64,000 nt of DNA, taken from assembly GCA_030603495.1 (NCBI GenBank), contig JAUVXR010000001.1, positions 130,993 to 194,992 of the forward strand. The letters run 5' to 3'. The notes beneath the pieces were generated by a model that did not search any database, was not told where the DNA came from, and saw only the letters and a program-made list of their open reading frames with translations. The position numbers were made by a program, and so were the translations under genes. Positions 16,078 to 23,251 of the stretch are shown in pieces; positions within the stretch are counted from its first letter, which is position 1; every line of letters begins with the position of its first letter. Source of the stretch: a bacterium. Lineage in GTDB: Bacteria; Armatimonadota; Zipacnadia; Zipacnadales; Zipacnadaceae.

Positions 16078-16108
16078 GCCCGCTTGCCCAATAGGTAGGC
16101 GGGTTTTT
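16078..16108 (+). terminator. Intrinsic terminator of rpsE
   Basis: Stem CCCGCTTGCC / GGTAGGCGGG (two G-U wobbles) followed by six T. It lies 41 bases after the rpsE stop and confirms a monocistronic unit. Confidence 0.85.
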
Positions 16109-16300
16109 TGCGTTGGTACAACAGTAGCGGGGCCGACAAATACGACCACCCAACAGTCCCACATCCGTCCGACTGGCGCGAGAAATACGGAGAGATGAGG
16201 AAGCGCCTCCTCGTGGAGTATCAGGAAAAACTGCGCAGGTTGCTGGGGAGTGAATAGGCCAGGGCAGACGACCGCTGAGAGGCGCAGAGCACGAGGGTGG

Positions 16301-16762
16301 CTAGCGGTCGCCCAGGGGCAGTCCGGGCAGTACCTCGCACGACTTCACCCTGCCGCGCTCGTTCACAGTCACTTCCACTAGATCCACACGGACGGGCATA
16401 TCACGAAGCCGGTAACGCTTGCGGAGCTGCTCAGCCAGTGCTGCCAACTTGCGACGCTTCTTACGGGTGAGGGTTTCGCGGGGCGCTACGGGGGAGTCCT
16501 CCTGGCGACTGCGCACCTCCACGATGACCAGCCAGCCGTTATGCTGGGCGACGATATCAATCTCGCCGGTGCGTGTGCGCAGATTCCGCGCCAGGATCCG
16601 GTAGCCGCACCGCTGTAGATAGCGCGCCGCAGCATTCTCGGCGCGGGCCCCCATCTGTTGGCGTGAGTCAGCAGCGGGGCGCCACAGTTGCGCCCAGAGC
16701 TGGCGCAGCCTACTCAACAATCCTGCATTCTGTGGTCCGTTCATATCGCAGTTGATCGTCAC
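16301..16762 (-). CDS. yraN: YraN family (UPF0102) nuclease-fold protein
   Basis: 153 residues. The family hallmarks are a G-A-x-A-E-x-x-A-A-x-Y-L start (residues 40-50), R-N-L-R-T-R-T-G-E-I-D-I-V, and V-I-V-E-V-R-S-R, which together form a PD-(D/E)XK-like restriction-endonuclease active site (E, D, E-x-R in place of E-x-K). Biological function is not established for the family. YraN is often next to rnhB in other genomes; here its neighbours are rpsE and ilvC. The first 35 residues are Trp- and Arg-rich and a later start is possible. Confidence 0.88.
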   Translation of the reverse strand: MTINCDMNGPQNAGLLSRLRQLWAQLWRPAADSRQQMGARAENAAARYLQRCGYRILARNLRTRTGEIDIVAQHNGWLVIVEVRSRQEDSPVAPRETLTRKKRRKLAALAEQLRKRYRLRDMPVRVDLVEVTVNERGRVKSCEVLPGLPLGDR

Positions 16763-16828
16763 TGGATACTACGGCTGCGCGCAAGTTGCCTCCAGCCAGG
16801 TAGTGGTTGCTGCTACGTTACCAGTTTC

Positions 16829-16900
16829 AAAAGTCTTTGCGGAAGGGGGGCGGGGAAAGCCACTTTCTACAGAAAGGGGTTTCCCCGCAAACGCCGTTCC
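16829..16900. repeat. Hairpin repeat A, copy 2
   Basis: Nearly identical to copy 1 at 5885-5954: same CTTTGCGGAAGGGG strand, same GGGGAAAGCC...GGTTTCCCC stem and CTTTCTACAGAAAG tip. Small differences (a T-to-G change, and a GCC in place of G-C near the right end) show independent drift. It lies 13 bases beyond the ilvC stop, the same position relative to the gene as copy 1 has to aroF. Confidence 0.88.
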
Positions 16901-16912
16901 CAAGCTACTGTG

Positions 16913-17911
16913 CTAATCGTCCTCCAGCCACGGCATCATGGCGCGGAGCTTCTCGCCGACCTCTTCGATGAGGTGTTGGGACTCCTGGCGCATAACGGCA
17001 TTGTAGACCGGGCGCCCCGTCTGGTTCTCCAGGCTCCACTCCTTGGCGAAGCTGCCGTCCTGCACTTCGGCCAGCATCTTCCTCATCTCCGCGCGGGTCT
17101 CGTCGGTGATAATACGCTTGCCGCGGGTGATATCACCGTAGGTCGCGGTATCAGAGACGCCGCTGCGCATGCCACTAATGCCCTTTTTGTAGATCAGGTC
17201 CATAATCAGCTTCAGTTCGTGGAGACACTCGAAGTAGGCGATTTCGGGCTGGTAGCCGGCCTCGACCAGCGTATCGAAACCGGCCTTGATCAGCTCGCTC
17301 ACCCCACCACACAGCACCGCCTGCTCGCCGAACAGGTCGGTCTCCGTCTCCTCGGCGAAGGTAGTCTCAATGACGCCGGCTTTGGTACCCTTGATCGCCT
17401 TGGCGTAGGCCAAGGCTAGTTGCATGGCGTTGCCGGTAGCGTCCTGAAAGATAGCCACCAGCGAGGGCACACCGATGTCGGTAAGGTAGCATTCGCGCAC
17501 CAGGGCACCTGGGCCCTTGGGCGCAATCATAAAGACGTCCACATCATGGGGGGGGACGATCTGCCCATAGTGGATATTGAAGCCGTGGGAGAAGACCAGG
17601 GCATTGCCCGCCACCAGGTTGGGCGCGATGGTGTCCTGGTAGACCTTCGCCTGGACGTGGTCCTGGGTCAGGATCTGGACGATATCGGCGCGGGAGGCGG
17701 CCTCCTCGGTGGTCAGTACGTCCCAGCCGTCGGCGACAGCGCGCTCGTAGTTGGGTGTGCCTTCCAGTTCCGCCACCAGGACATTACAGCCGCTGTCGCG
17801 CAGGCACAGGGCCTGGGCACCGCCCTGGATGCCATAGCCGACAATGGCTATCGTTTTCCCGTCTAAGTAAGAAATATCCGCATCTTCGTCGTAATACATC
17901 TTTGTAGGCAT
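16913..17911 (-). CDS. ilvC: Ketol-acid reductoisomerase, class I
   Basis: 332 residues, the short class I form. It isomerises and reduces acetolactate or acetohydroxybutyrate in valine/isoleucine synthesis. Motifs: G-Y-G-I-Q-G near residue 25, A-P-K-G-P-G, and D-L-F-G-E-Q with C-G-G-V-S-E-L for Mg2+ and substrate. The loop after the second Rossmann strand reads [10 protein letters not shown] rather than the Arg/Ser-rich loop of NADPH enzymes, which suggests NADH use. The ATG has AAGGAG eight bases upstream. It is the last gene of an ilvN-orf-ilvC operon. Confidence 0.94.
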   Translation of the reverse strand: MPTKMYYDEDADISYLDGKTIAIVGYGIQGGAQALCLRDSGCNVLVAELEGTPNYERAVADGWDVLTTEEAASRADIVQILTQDHVQAKVYQDTIAPNLVAGNALVFSHGFNIHYGQIVPPHDVDVFMIAPKGPGALVRECYLTDIGVPSLVAIFQDATGNAMQLALAYAKAIKGTKAGVIETTFAEETETDLFGEQAVLCGGVSELIKAGFDTLVEAGYQPEIAYFECLHELKLIMDLIYKKGISGMRSGVSDTATYGDITRGKRIITDETRAEMRKMLAEVQDGSFAKEWSLENQTGRPVYNAVMRQESQHLIEEVGEKLRAMMPWLEDD

Positions 17912-17983
17912 TGGAAATGCTCCTTTCGGGTCTCAGGTGACAATAACAGCGTGCTGCTGCGACAATCCGGGGCATGAAACAAC

Positions 17984-18334
17984 TCAGCCTCTGTCGGACG
18001 ATTCGCTGCTGCGGCGGAGAATCCTCCCATAAATCACTCCGAGAATTGCCCCGAAGACAGCGAAGAACACCACATTGAGGAACAGGACCGATGGCTTGTG
18101 CAGGCCGATGTAGCCGCTCTCGGGCTCCAGGCGTACTGTCCAGCGGTAGTAGCACCACAGCGCATAGAGGATCGGCCCCAGTAACCCGACCGCCCCACCC
18201 CGAGTCAGATACCAGCGCATCTCCCCGCGCATACGCCCGAGCCAAGCCCCGACAATCAGCCCCGCGGGCAGAGCCGCTCCAGCAAGGATTCTGATTGCCA
18301 GCTCGAACTTAGCCAGGTCAATGAGTTCGTGCAT
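17984..18334 (-). CDS. Small membrane protein in the ilv operon
   Basis: 116 residues with three predicted membrane helices, near residues 15-32, 45-62 and 83-105, and a basic loop between the first two. It starts 18 bases after the ilvN stop and ends about 70 bases before the ilvC start, so it is co-transcribed with both. I do not recognise a family, and its presence in an amino-acid operon is unusual. Nothing in the sequence shows substrate or activity. Confidence 0.7.
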   Translation of the reverse strand: MHELIDLAKFELAIRILAGAALPAGLIVGAWLGRMRGEMRWYLTRGGAVGLLGPILYALWCYYRWTVRLEPESGYIGLHKPSVLFLNVVFFAVFGAILGVIYGRILRRSSESSDRG

Positions 18335-18352
18335 ACCACTTTCCCGCTGGGC

Positions 18353-18841
18353 TTAGGTCGCCTGGCTGCCGCGTACCAGGAGGATCTTGCCGGTGCGCAC
18401 CAGCTCCTCGATGCCGTAGTCGCTGAGGACCTTGACAAAGGCGTCAATCTTCTCTTCGTCACCGGTGACCTCGACCATCAAAGCATTCTCGCCCACGTCC
18501 ACGATCTCGCCGCGGAAGATATTGCAGATCTCAATGACCTCGGAACGGCTCTCGCGATCCACCTTGACGCGGCACAGGCATAGTTCCCGCTCGACGGTGG
18601 CGTCCTCGGTGTGGTCGAATACCGCAATGACGTCCACCAGCTTCTGGAGCTGCTTGCATATTTGATCGAGGGTCTGGTCATCGCCGCTGACGGTGAGAAT
18701 CATACGCGAGACCTCGGGATTCTCCGTGATGCTCACTGCCAGGCTGTCAATGTTAAAGCCACGTCGGGCGAAGAGCCCGGAACAGCGTGCCAGTACACCG
18801 GGCTTGTTCTCCACCAGAGCCGAGATTGTATGCCTCATCAT
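18353..18841 (-). CDS. ilvN: Acetolactate synthase small (regulatory) subunit
   Basis: 162 residues. The N-terminal ACT domain (residues 1-75) holds the valine-binding N-K-P-G-V-L-A-R and F-x-R-R-G-F-N-I-x-S-L-x-V motifs. The C-terminal domain follows with the V-x-x-D-R-E-S and E-x-T-G-x-x-x-K-I patterns. It activates IlvB and confers valine feedback. The double ATG start has GGAGAGGG just upstream. The catalytic partner ilvB, which nearly always precedes ilvN, is missing: upstream there is only a promoter and the tRNA gene. Confidence 0.94.
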   Translation of the reverse strand: MMRHTISALVENKPGVLARCSGLFARRGFNIDSLAVSITENPEVSRMILTVSGDDQTLDQICKQLQKLVDVIAVFDHTEDATVERELCLCRVKVDRESRSEVIEICNIFRGEIVDVGENALMVEVTGDEEKIDAFVKVLSDYGIEELVRTGKILLVRGSQAT

Positions 18842-18880
18842 TACACCCTCTCCGGCTGTAGAATAGACCAGATAGACTGC

Positions 18881-18910
18881 ATTATAGCATAATCCACAGT
18901 AGCGCATCAA
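18881..18910 (-). promoter_or_regulatory. ilvN promoter
   Basis: On the minus strand TTGATG (18905-18910), an 18-base spacer and TATAAT (18881-18886). The leader is about 33 bases, too short for a leader-peptide attenuator or T-box. Confidence 0.7.
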
Positions 18911-18920
18911 CCGTCCGACA

Positions 18921-18970
18921 GCAGAACGACAGATTAAGACAGATAACGACAGACAACGGCAGATGACGCC
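18921..18970. repeat. Degenerate ten-base tandem repeat upstream of ilvN
   Basis: Five decamers in a row (GCAGAACGAC, AGATTAAGAC, AGATAACGAC, AGACAACGGC, AGATGACGCC) share an A-G-A...A-C-G-A-C pattern at exact ten-base period, one per helical turn. They begin ten bases upstream of the ilvN -35 and lie between the divergent ilvN and tRNA promoters, a natural place for a regulator. Confidence 0.55.
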
Positions 18971-19013
18971 AAACGACCAATTGGCGGATTCTGTGGGGAA
19001 TTGTGGCGAAGTC

Positions 19014-19042
19014 TTTACTTTGGTGCACAATTGTGCTATACT
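19014..19042 (+). promoter_or_regulatory. Promoter of the initiator tRNA gene
   Basis: TTTACT (19014-19019), a 17-base spacer and TATACT (19037-19042). The mature tRNA begins 14 bases after the -10, so the leader is only a few bases. Confidence 0.75.
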
Positions 19043-19056
19043 GTCAATCACTAGGA

Positions 19057-19133
19057 CGCGGGGTGGAGCAGTCAGGTAGCTCGCAAGGCTCATAACCTTG
19101 AGGTCGCGGGTTCGAATCCCGCCCCCGCTACCA
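19057..19133 (+). tRNA. Initiator tRNA-fMet (anticodon CAT)
   Basis: A 77-base cloverleaf with encoded CCA. Arms: acceptor CGCGGGG/CCCCGCT, D stem GAGC/GCTC, anticodon stem CAAGG/CCTTG with loop CTCATAA, T stem GCGGG/CCCGC with TTCGAAT. Initiator identity rests on the unpaired first position (C1 against U72) and the A11-U24 D-stem pair. The anticodon stem has two of the three usual G-C pairs (positions 30 and 31); position 29-41 is A-U. No short variable arm or elongator features are present. Confidence 0.95.
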
Positions 19134-19142
19134 AGCATATCG

Positions 19143-19171
19143 AGCCGGCTGGTCGCCGCCAGCCGGCTTTT
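19143..19171 (+). terminator. Intrinsic terminator after the tRNA gene
   Basis: A perfect ten-base-pair stem AGCCGGCTGG / CCAGCCGGCT with a six-base loop, running into TTTT. It is nine bases from the CCA end. Confidence 0.85.
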
Positions 19172-19377
19172 GTCCTAACTACACCGACCTTGAGCAAGCC
19201 AGAGACAGCGGCAGACTTTTTTCTTCCCTGCCGGGGTGCAGGGAGGATTATTCTTCGTTCGCGGCGCATAGATAATCAACTATGGCGTAGTCAGCCGCAG
19301 CAATCACCTGCACGTACCGATGCAGGCCGCGTAGCGCGCATCAGCAGACGAGCTGTACGCAGCAAGTGAGCGGCACA

Positions 19378-20319
19378 ATGAACAGCGAACAGAACGGCGA
19401 GGCTCCGTTGTTGGACAAATTCGCCGGTTGCCTGCTGGGCCTAGCATTGGGTGACTGCCTGGGCGCGTCGTGGGAGGGCTATCTGGGAACCGAGGTCGCC
19501 GAGGCCTACTACGACGGCCGCTTTGACCCGGTCCATCTGCGGATGAGCGAATGGACCGACGATACCGCAATGGCTGTGGCCACGGCCCAGTCCATCGTGG
19601 ACACCGGGCGAGTAGACGGACCCGACCTGGCAGCCAAGTACCTAGCGTGGTTTGAAGCCGGCGGCCGGGGTATCGGGCGCGCCACCTACCACTCGATGAA
19701 GCGGCTGCAAGCCGGTGTGCCGTGGAATGAAGCCGGCCAGGAGGGCGAATACGCGGCAGGCAACGGCGTGGCGATGCGCATCGCACCGGTCGGTCTGCTG
19801 CACAGCCTCGAGCTCTCCGGCCTCGAGGAAGACTGCCACACCTGCGGCATAATAACCCACCGCAACGAAGACGCCATTGCCGGCAGCGTGGCGGTAGCGT
19901 ATGCCGTGGCCCAAGCTGCAGTCGCTGAGCTGGCCATAGACGCCCTCGCCGTGCAGATGTCCTCGGTGATCAGCCAGCCGCAGATCAGTACTGCTATTCT
20001 GCGTGGCGGCGAGCTGGCCGAAGCCGGACAATCCCCCCTCAAAGCAATGAGCGAGCTGGGCCGCGGCGGCAGCATCTACGAGACGCTCCCCTCCGCAGTC
20101 TACTGCGTGATGTGCTGGCCAGACGACCCGGTCAAAGGGCTGGTATCGGCGGTGGTCAATGGCGGAGATACCGATACCCGCGCGGCCATAGTCGGCGCGA
20201 TCTGGGGCGCGCAACTGGGCACTGCGGCATGGCCGAGATACTGGCTGGATGAACTGCCCGGGGCTCAGGGCATCCACGGCATAGCCAAAGACCTGTACGA
20301 TCTGGTCGTAGGGAAATAG
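19378..20319 (+). CDS. ADP-ribosylglycohydrolase family protein
   Basis: 313 residues from the ATG; a GTG twelve bases upstream is an alternative and neither has a strong ribosome-binding site. The all-helical DraG/ARH fold is indicated by G-C-L-L-G-L-A-L-G-D-x-L-G near residue 17, W-T-D-D-T-A-M-A near residue 60 (Mg2+ site one), and G-G-D-T-D-T near residue 262 (Mg2+ site two). Both metal sites look intact, so hydrolysis of ADP-ribosyl groups is likely. No DraT-type transferase or nif gene is near, so the substrate may be free or nucleic-acid-linked ADP-ribose. Confidence 0.88.
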   Translation: MNSEQNGEAPLLDKFAGCLLGLALGDCLGASWEGYLGTEVAEAYYDGRFDPVHLRMSEWTDDTAMAVATAQSIVDTGRVDGPDLAAKYLAWFEAGGRGIGRATYHSMKRLQAGVPWNEAGQEGEYAAGNGVAMRIAPVGLLHSLELSGLEEDCHTCGIITHRNEDAIAGSVAVAYAVAQAAVAELAIDALAVQMSSVISQPQISTAILRGGELAEAGQSPLKAMSELGRGGSIYETLPSAVYCVMCWPDDPVKGLVSAVVNGGDTDTRAAIVGAIWGAQLGTAAWPRYWLDELPGAQGIHGIAKDLYDLVVGK

Positions 20320-20464
20320 CAGGGCACAGCGGCAGAGACGATCTGTGGCCAAGCTGCTCTTCAGCCAAGAAAAGTCGGCTTTCGCTTCGACTGAGGTCGT
20401 CGCTGCCCTCAGCCCCCTGACAAAAGCTCTGAACGCAGACGAAGCCTTCCTCTGCCGGAGTGGG

Positions 20465-21004
20465 CTATAGCAAGCCTTCCCCTCGATCTCCGAAGTCTTC
20501 GTCAGCTACGACACGTAGAATCTCCCCGAAATAGATTCGGTGGAAGTCACCGTCCACATAGAACTGGCTGATGATGGCCGGGTCGAAGTTCTCCGGGATT
20601 ACATCAGTGTGCTGGACGACCCGGCACTCGTAGACCAGGCCGCATTCACCGATGTGCGGCGACTTGACCATCTCCGACTCGACGACAGTGAAGCCACACT
20701 CGGCGAACTTGTCGTGGTCGCGACCAGAGACGGTACCGCAGAACTGAACGGCCTCGGCCTGACGTGGGTAGGGGACGTTGATGGTAAAGTCGCCAGTGGC
20801 ATCCATGCACTCGAAGGTGTAGCGAGAGTAGCGGACCAGGACGACGAACATAGGGCGGCCCCAGACGATGCCGACAGTGGCCCACCCGATAGCCATCGCG
20901 TTGGCCTGGCCCTCTGGGTCGAGTGACACCAGCAGCAGCCCGTCAGGCAGCGCGGCGACAGTCTCGCCAAGGTAGGCGTCGAATTTGACTTCAGTCTTGG
21001 GCAT
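20465..21004 (-). CDS. Flavin reductase-like domain protein
   Basis: 179 residues, an FMN-binding split-barrel of the flavin reductase-like family. It shows the family opening (L-P-D-G-L-L-L-V-S, then N-A-M-A-I-G-W), the R-Y-S-R-Y-T loop, and F-x-I-N-V-P followed by the C-G-x-x-S-G-R-D-x-D-K-F motif. Members bind FMN and either reduce it or act as small electron carriers. The ATG at 21004 follows GAGAGGGG at the right distance. It stands alone, convergent with the ADP-ribosylglycohydrolase gene. Confidence 0.88.
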   Translation of the reverse strand: MPKTEVKFDAYLGETVAALPDGLLLVSLDPEGQANAMAIGWATVGIVWGRPMFVVLVRYSRYTFECMDATGDFTINVPYPRQAEAVQFCGTVSGRDHDKFAECGFTVVESEMVKSPHIGECGLVYECRVVQHTDVIPENFDPAIISQFYVDGDFHRIYFGEILRVVADEDFGDRGEGLL

Positions 21005-21080
21005 AGGAATATCCCCTCTCAATGGCAGGATGTGGTGCGCAGGCTCCCTCGTTATTATTAACCTTCTATACGACAGTGCG

Positions 21081-21377
21081 CTACCATGCCCGCTTGTGCT
21101 CGACGGTGCCGTCAGCGCGGACTAGAATAAGCTCCTTGACCTCGGTCTTCGACAGGCGCAGGCGGTCGGGCTCAAAGGGGTCCGGCTCGTACTCCGTCTC
21201 CGACCGGTAAGGGACTACCGCCACTACCGGGTTCGCTGTTGCCGGCGGCTCGTCGGCAAGCTTTACAGTCAGGTCATCCTCTGCACCATTGTCCGCCAGC
21301 GCGTACCACGCCGTCGCACCCGCTACTAGTATTACGCAGAGAATTGTAATCGTCAACAGCCAGGATTGTCTGGGCAT
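21081..21377 (-). CDS. Small membrane-anchored protein of unknown function
   Basis: 98 residues with one N-terminal membrane helix (residues 7-28) followed by an acidic, Pro-rich, extracytoplasmic-looking part. The ATG has a strong AGGAGGAA seven bases before it, which supports expression. I do not recognise any domain. The spacing to the flavin reductase gene on the same strand is about 75 bases, so co-transcription is possible. Confidence 0.65.
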   Translation of the reverse strand: MPRQSWLLTITILCVILVAGATAWYALADNGAEDDLTVKLADEPPATANPVVAVVPYRSETEYEPDPFEPDRLRLSKTEVKELILVRADGTVEHKRAW

Positions 21378-21496
21378 AGCCGTTCCTCCTATTTCACGAG
21401 GTCCTCGCGTGAACTATCGTTGTACCGATTCAGTCGCTACACGTTATATGACACGCACGTGAGCCGATTGTTCCCTATAAGACGAGTGGACAGGAA

Positions 21497-21516
21497 CCCT
21501 TCGGCAAGCTCAGGGC
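21497..21516. repeat. Dispersed repeat C, copy 1
   Basis: CCCTTCGGCAAGCTCAGGGC. The reverse complement is nearly the same as CCCTGAGCCTGTCGAAGGG at 44697-44715 and CCTGAGCTTGCCGTAGG at 44680-44696. Short repeats of this form are common in environmental bacterial genomes. Confidence 0.7.
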
Positions 21517-21570
21517 AGGCGGCGGGGGAATAGCCGACAACCACCGACACCGATGGCAAACGGCGAGGGC

Positions 21571-21595
21571 GACAGGCGGGACGCCTGTCGTACCG
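21571..21595. repeat. Dispersed hairpin B, copy 2
   Basis: GACAGGC-GGGAC-GCCTGTC followed by GTACC. The same design, GGCAGGC-AAGTC-GCCTGTC followed by CTACC, lies at 2264-2287 inside the 3' end of plsC. Confidence 0.6.
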
Positions 21596-21792
21596 ACTCC
21601 TTTGTATACGGACAGGGAGGAGGCAGCCACCTGGATCATGAAGAAACTGACTGCCAGCCTCCATTATTCACGAAGATAAAAGGGATGAGCCTTGGAAAGA
21701 CGTGCAGGTGCGCCTCAATAGGCATAGACGGCAGTTCACGGTTCGTTGTGAGCAGCGACACGATGCAACAATCAACTGCGTTACGCAACTTT

Positions 21793-21864
21793 CAAAGTTT
21801 TTGCCGGAAGGGTGTGGGAAACCAGCTTTTTTTACCTAAAAAGCGGGTTTCCCACAAGCTGTTC
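21793..21864. repeat. Hairpin repeat A, copy 3 (diverged)
   Basis: Same overall plan as copies 1 and 2 but with compensating changes. The outer stem is GTGGGAAACC/GGTTTCCCAC instead of GCGGGGAAAGCC/GGTTTCCCCGC, and the inner stem is GCTTTTT/AAAAAGC. The TTTGC(C)GGAAGGG lead strand is kept. It lies upstream of the LysE-type gene, not behind a stop codon like the other two. Confidence 0.8.
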
Positions 21865-21910
21865 ATGAATAATCCGGGCTAGGCGTTACGCAGAAAGCGA
21901 GCGGCGGCAA

Positions 21911-22588
21911 GTGAGATTCCTGCAGATATTCGGTATCGCCTTCATTACCGGCTTCTCCGGCGCGATGATGCCCGGGCCGATGCTGGCGCTGGTGATCGGG
22001 CAGACCGCCGTCAGAGGGTTTATGGCCGTCCTGGCGATCGTGCTCGGCCATGCGCTGCTGGAGCTGGCCACGATCCTGCTGCTGATGACGGGGCTGCGCG
22101 CAGTGTTGCTCAAGCGGCGGGTGCGCGGCGTTATCGGGCTGATTGGCGGCGCGGTGCTGATATGGATGGGTGCCGATATGGTGCGCCAGGCAACCACATT
22201 GACCCTGGACGTGCAGGCAACCGGGATAGCCCTCGGCTGGGGACGTCTCATCATCGCCGGCGCCGCCGTCTGCGTCATTAACCCCTACTTCGTCGGCTGG
22301 TGGGCGACCGTTGGTGCCGGCGGACTGGCCCATGTCGCGCCCCGCAGCTTCGGCGAATATGTCACCTTCTACATCGGCCACGAGCTTTCCGACCTGACCT
22401 GGTATTCAGCAGTAGGCTTCGTTATCGTAAGCAGTCAGCTCATCCTGCAAGATGTCGTTTACCAGGCGCTGGTCTTTGCCTGCGGGATAATCATCCTGGC
22501 GCTGGCCGCGTGGTTTGTGTTTGTGGGTATGAAGTTTTCCTTTGCGAAGGGAAAGCAGATCCTCGGCGATTCTAGAGACGGTGGATAG
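21911..22588 (+). CDS. LysE/RhtB-family amino-acid exporter-like protein
   Basis: 225 residues with about six membrane helices. The N-terminus G-F-S-G-A-M-M-P-G-P-M-L-A-L-V matches the LysE family signature (P-G-P near residue 20), followed by G-x-x-x-G-H-A-L-L-E. Family members export amino acids or related small molecules. The start is a GTG with weak surroundings and a few codons of uncertainty. It is a single gene between hairpin repeat A copy 3 and a small opposing membrane gene. Confidence 0.85.
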   Translation: MRFLQIFGIAFITGFSGAMMPGPMLALVIGQTAVRGFMAVLAIVLGHALLELATILLLMTGLRAVLLKRRVRGVIGLIGGAVLIWMGADMVRQATTLTLDVQATGIALGWGRLIIAGAAVCVINPYFVGWWATVGAGGLAHVAPRSFGEYVTFYIGHELSDLTWYSAVGFVIVSSQLILQDVVYQALVFACGIIILALAAWFVFVGMKFSFAKGKQILGDSRDGG

Positions 22589-22658
22589 GACGCAGGATAA
22601 CCGCAGACAGAGACTCACAGCAGGAGACAAGCGGGGATGCCCAGGCCTCCGTTAATTG

Positions 22659-22958
22659 CTACTCGCCCGGCTCCACAGCTGGCAGCGCCCGCCACCAGCT
22701 TGACAACGCAACCCCCAGCAGTAAGAAGAAGCCCACCATTACCTTGAAATAAGCGAAGACCTGGGCCATGAGGTCGGGTAGTTCGTGCAGCGGGACGCCC
22801 CAGGCCATCGCCAGGAGGACGGGATAGAATCTCATCGCCACTTCACGGGCGACCATGGAGATAACCATAAGCACTACTCCCACCAACACCGCCATCCACA
22901 CCCCGTGAGCGGCACCCGCGATCACCGTGCGTAAGGGAAGCTGCTGCTGATTTGCCAT
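22659..22958 (-). CDS. Small membrane protein of unknown function
   Basis: 99 residues with two long hydrophobic segments (about residues 18-38 and 65-85) and a polar N-terminus. Its ATG follows GAGGAGTGAG at a reasonable distance. No family is recognised. It converges with the LysE-type gene. Confidence 0.65.
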   Translation of the reverse strand: MANQQQLPLRTVIAGAAHGVWMAVLVGVVLMVISMVAREVAMRFYPVLLAMAWGVPLHELPDLMAQVFAYFKVMVGFFLLLGVALSSWWRALPAVEPGE

Positions 22959-23251
22959 CGGTTCTCACTCCTCAGTCTGTCAAGTCCTTACCCGAGGCTG
23001 TCATGCCCAGTCGCTGCACAGTGCCATAGGAGCCAAATACGGGCTCTGGGTGCCCAAATAGCGATTAGCACCGATTCAGTGCCCAGAGTTTTCCCCCGAG
23101 TTTTCCACAAATTAAGCCAGGCCAGGCCTTGTTTCCGCCCCTTTTCCACGGACTTGTCCACCAAATGGCTGGAGCGGTGTTGACTACGTATATTCTAAAA
23201 CGCATACCCAGACAGACGCGATATAGCGCTGTTTGGGGCGCGTAGACCGAC
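22959..23251. other. Intergenic stretch with DnaA-box-like sequences
   Basis: About 290 bases with no gene. It carries TTTTCCACA (23101-23109), TTTTCCACG (23142-23150) and TTGTCCACC (23154-23162) in the same orientation within 62 bases, plus a palindromic-looking CAGTGCCCAGAG. These resemble DnaA boxes, though the flanking genes are not typical of an origin. Confidence 0.4.

Larger units (their letters stand above)
21378..21910. other. Repeat-rich gene-free stretch
   Basis: About 530 bases between diverging genes with no believable coding frame. It holds three repeat elements: CCCTTCGGCAAGCTCAGGGC at 21497-21516, the hairpin GACAGGC-N5-GCCTGTC at 21571-21589, and hairpin repeat A copy 3. The remainder shows nothing I can name. 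Confidence 0.7.

Noticed and set aside
18842-18960. T-box or leader-peptide attenuator for ilvN
   Set aside because: The leader from the mapped-looking promoter is only about 33 bases, too short for either.
18921-18970. CRISPR-like array
   Set aside because: Units are ten bases, degenerate and without spacers; a phased regulatory repeat fits better.
21553-21882. 109-codon plus-strand frame
   Set aside because: It crosses two dispersed repeats, including hairpin repeat A, so the codons are repeat-derived.
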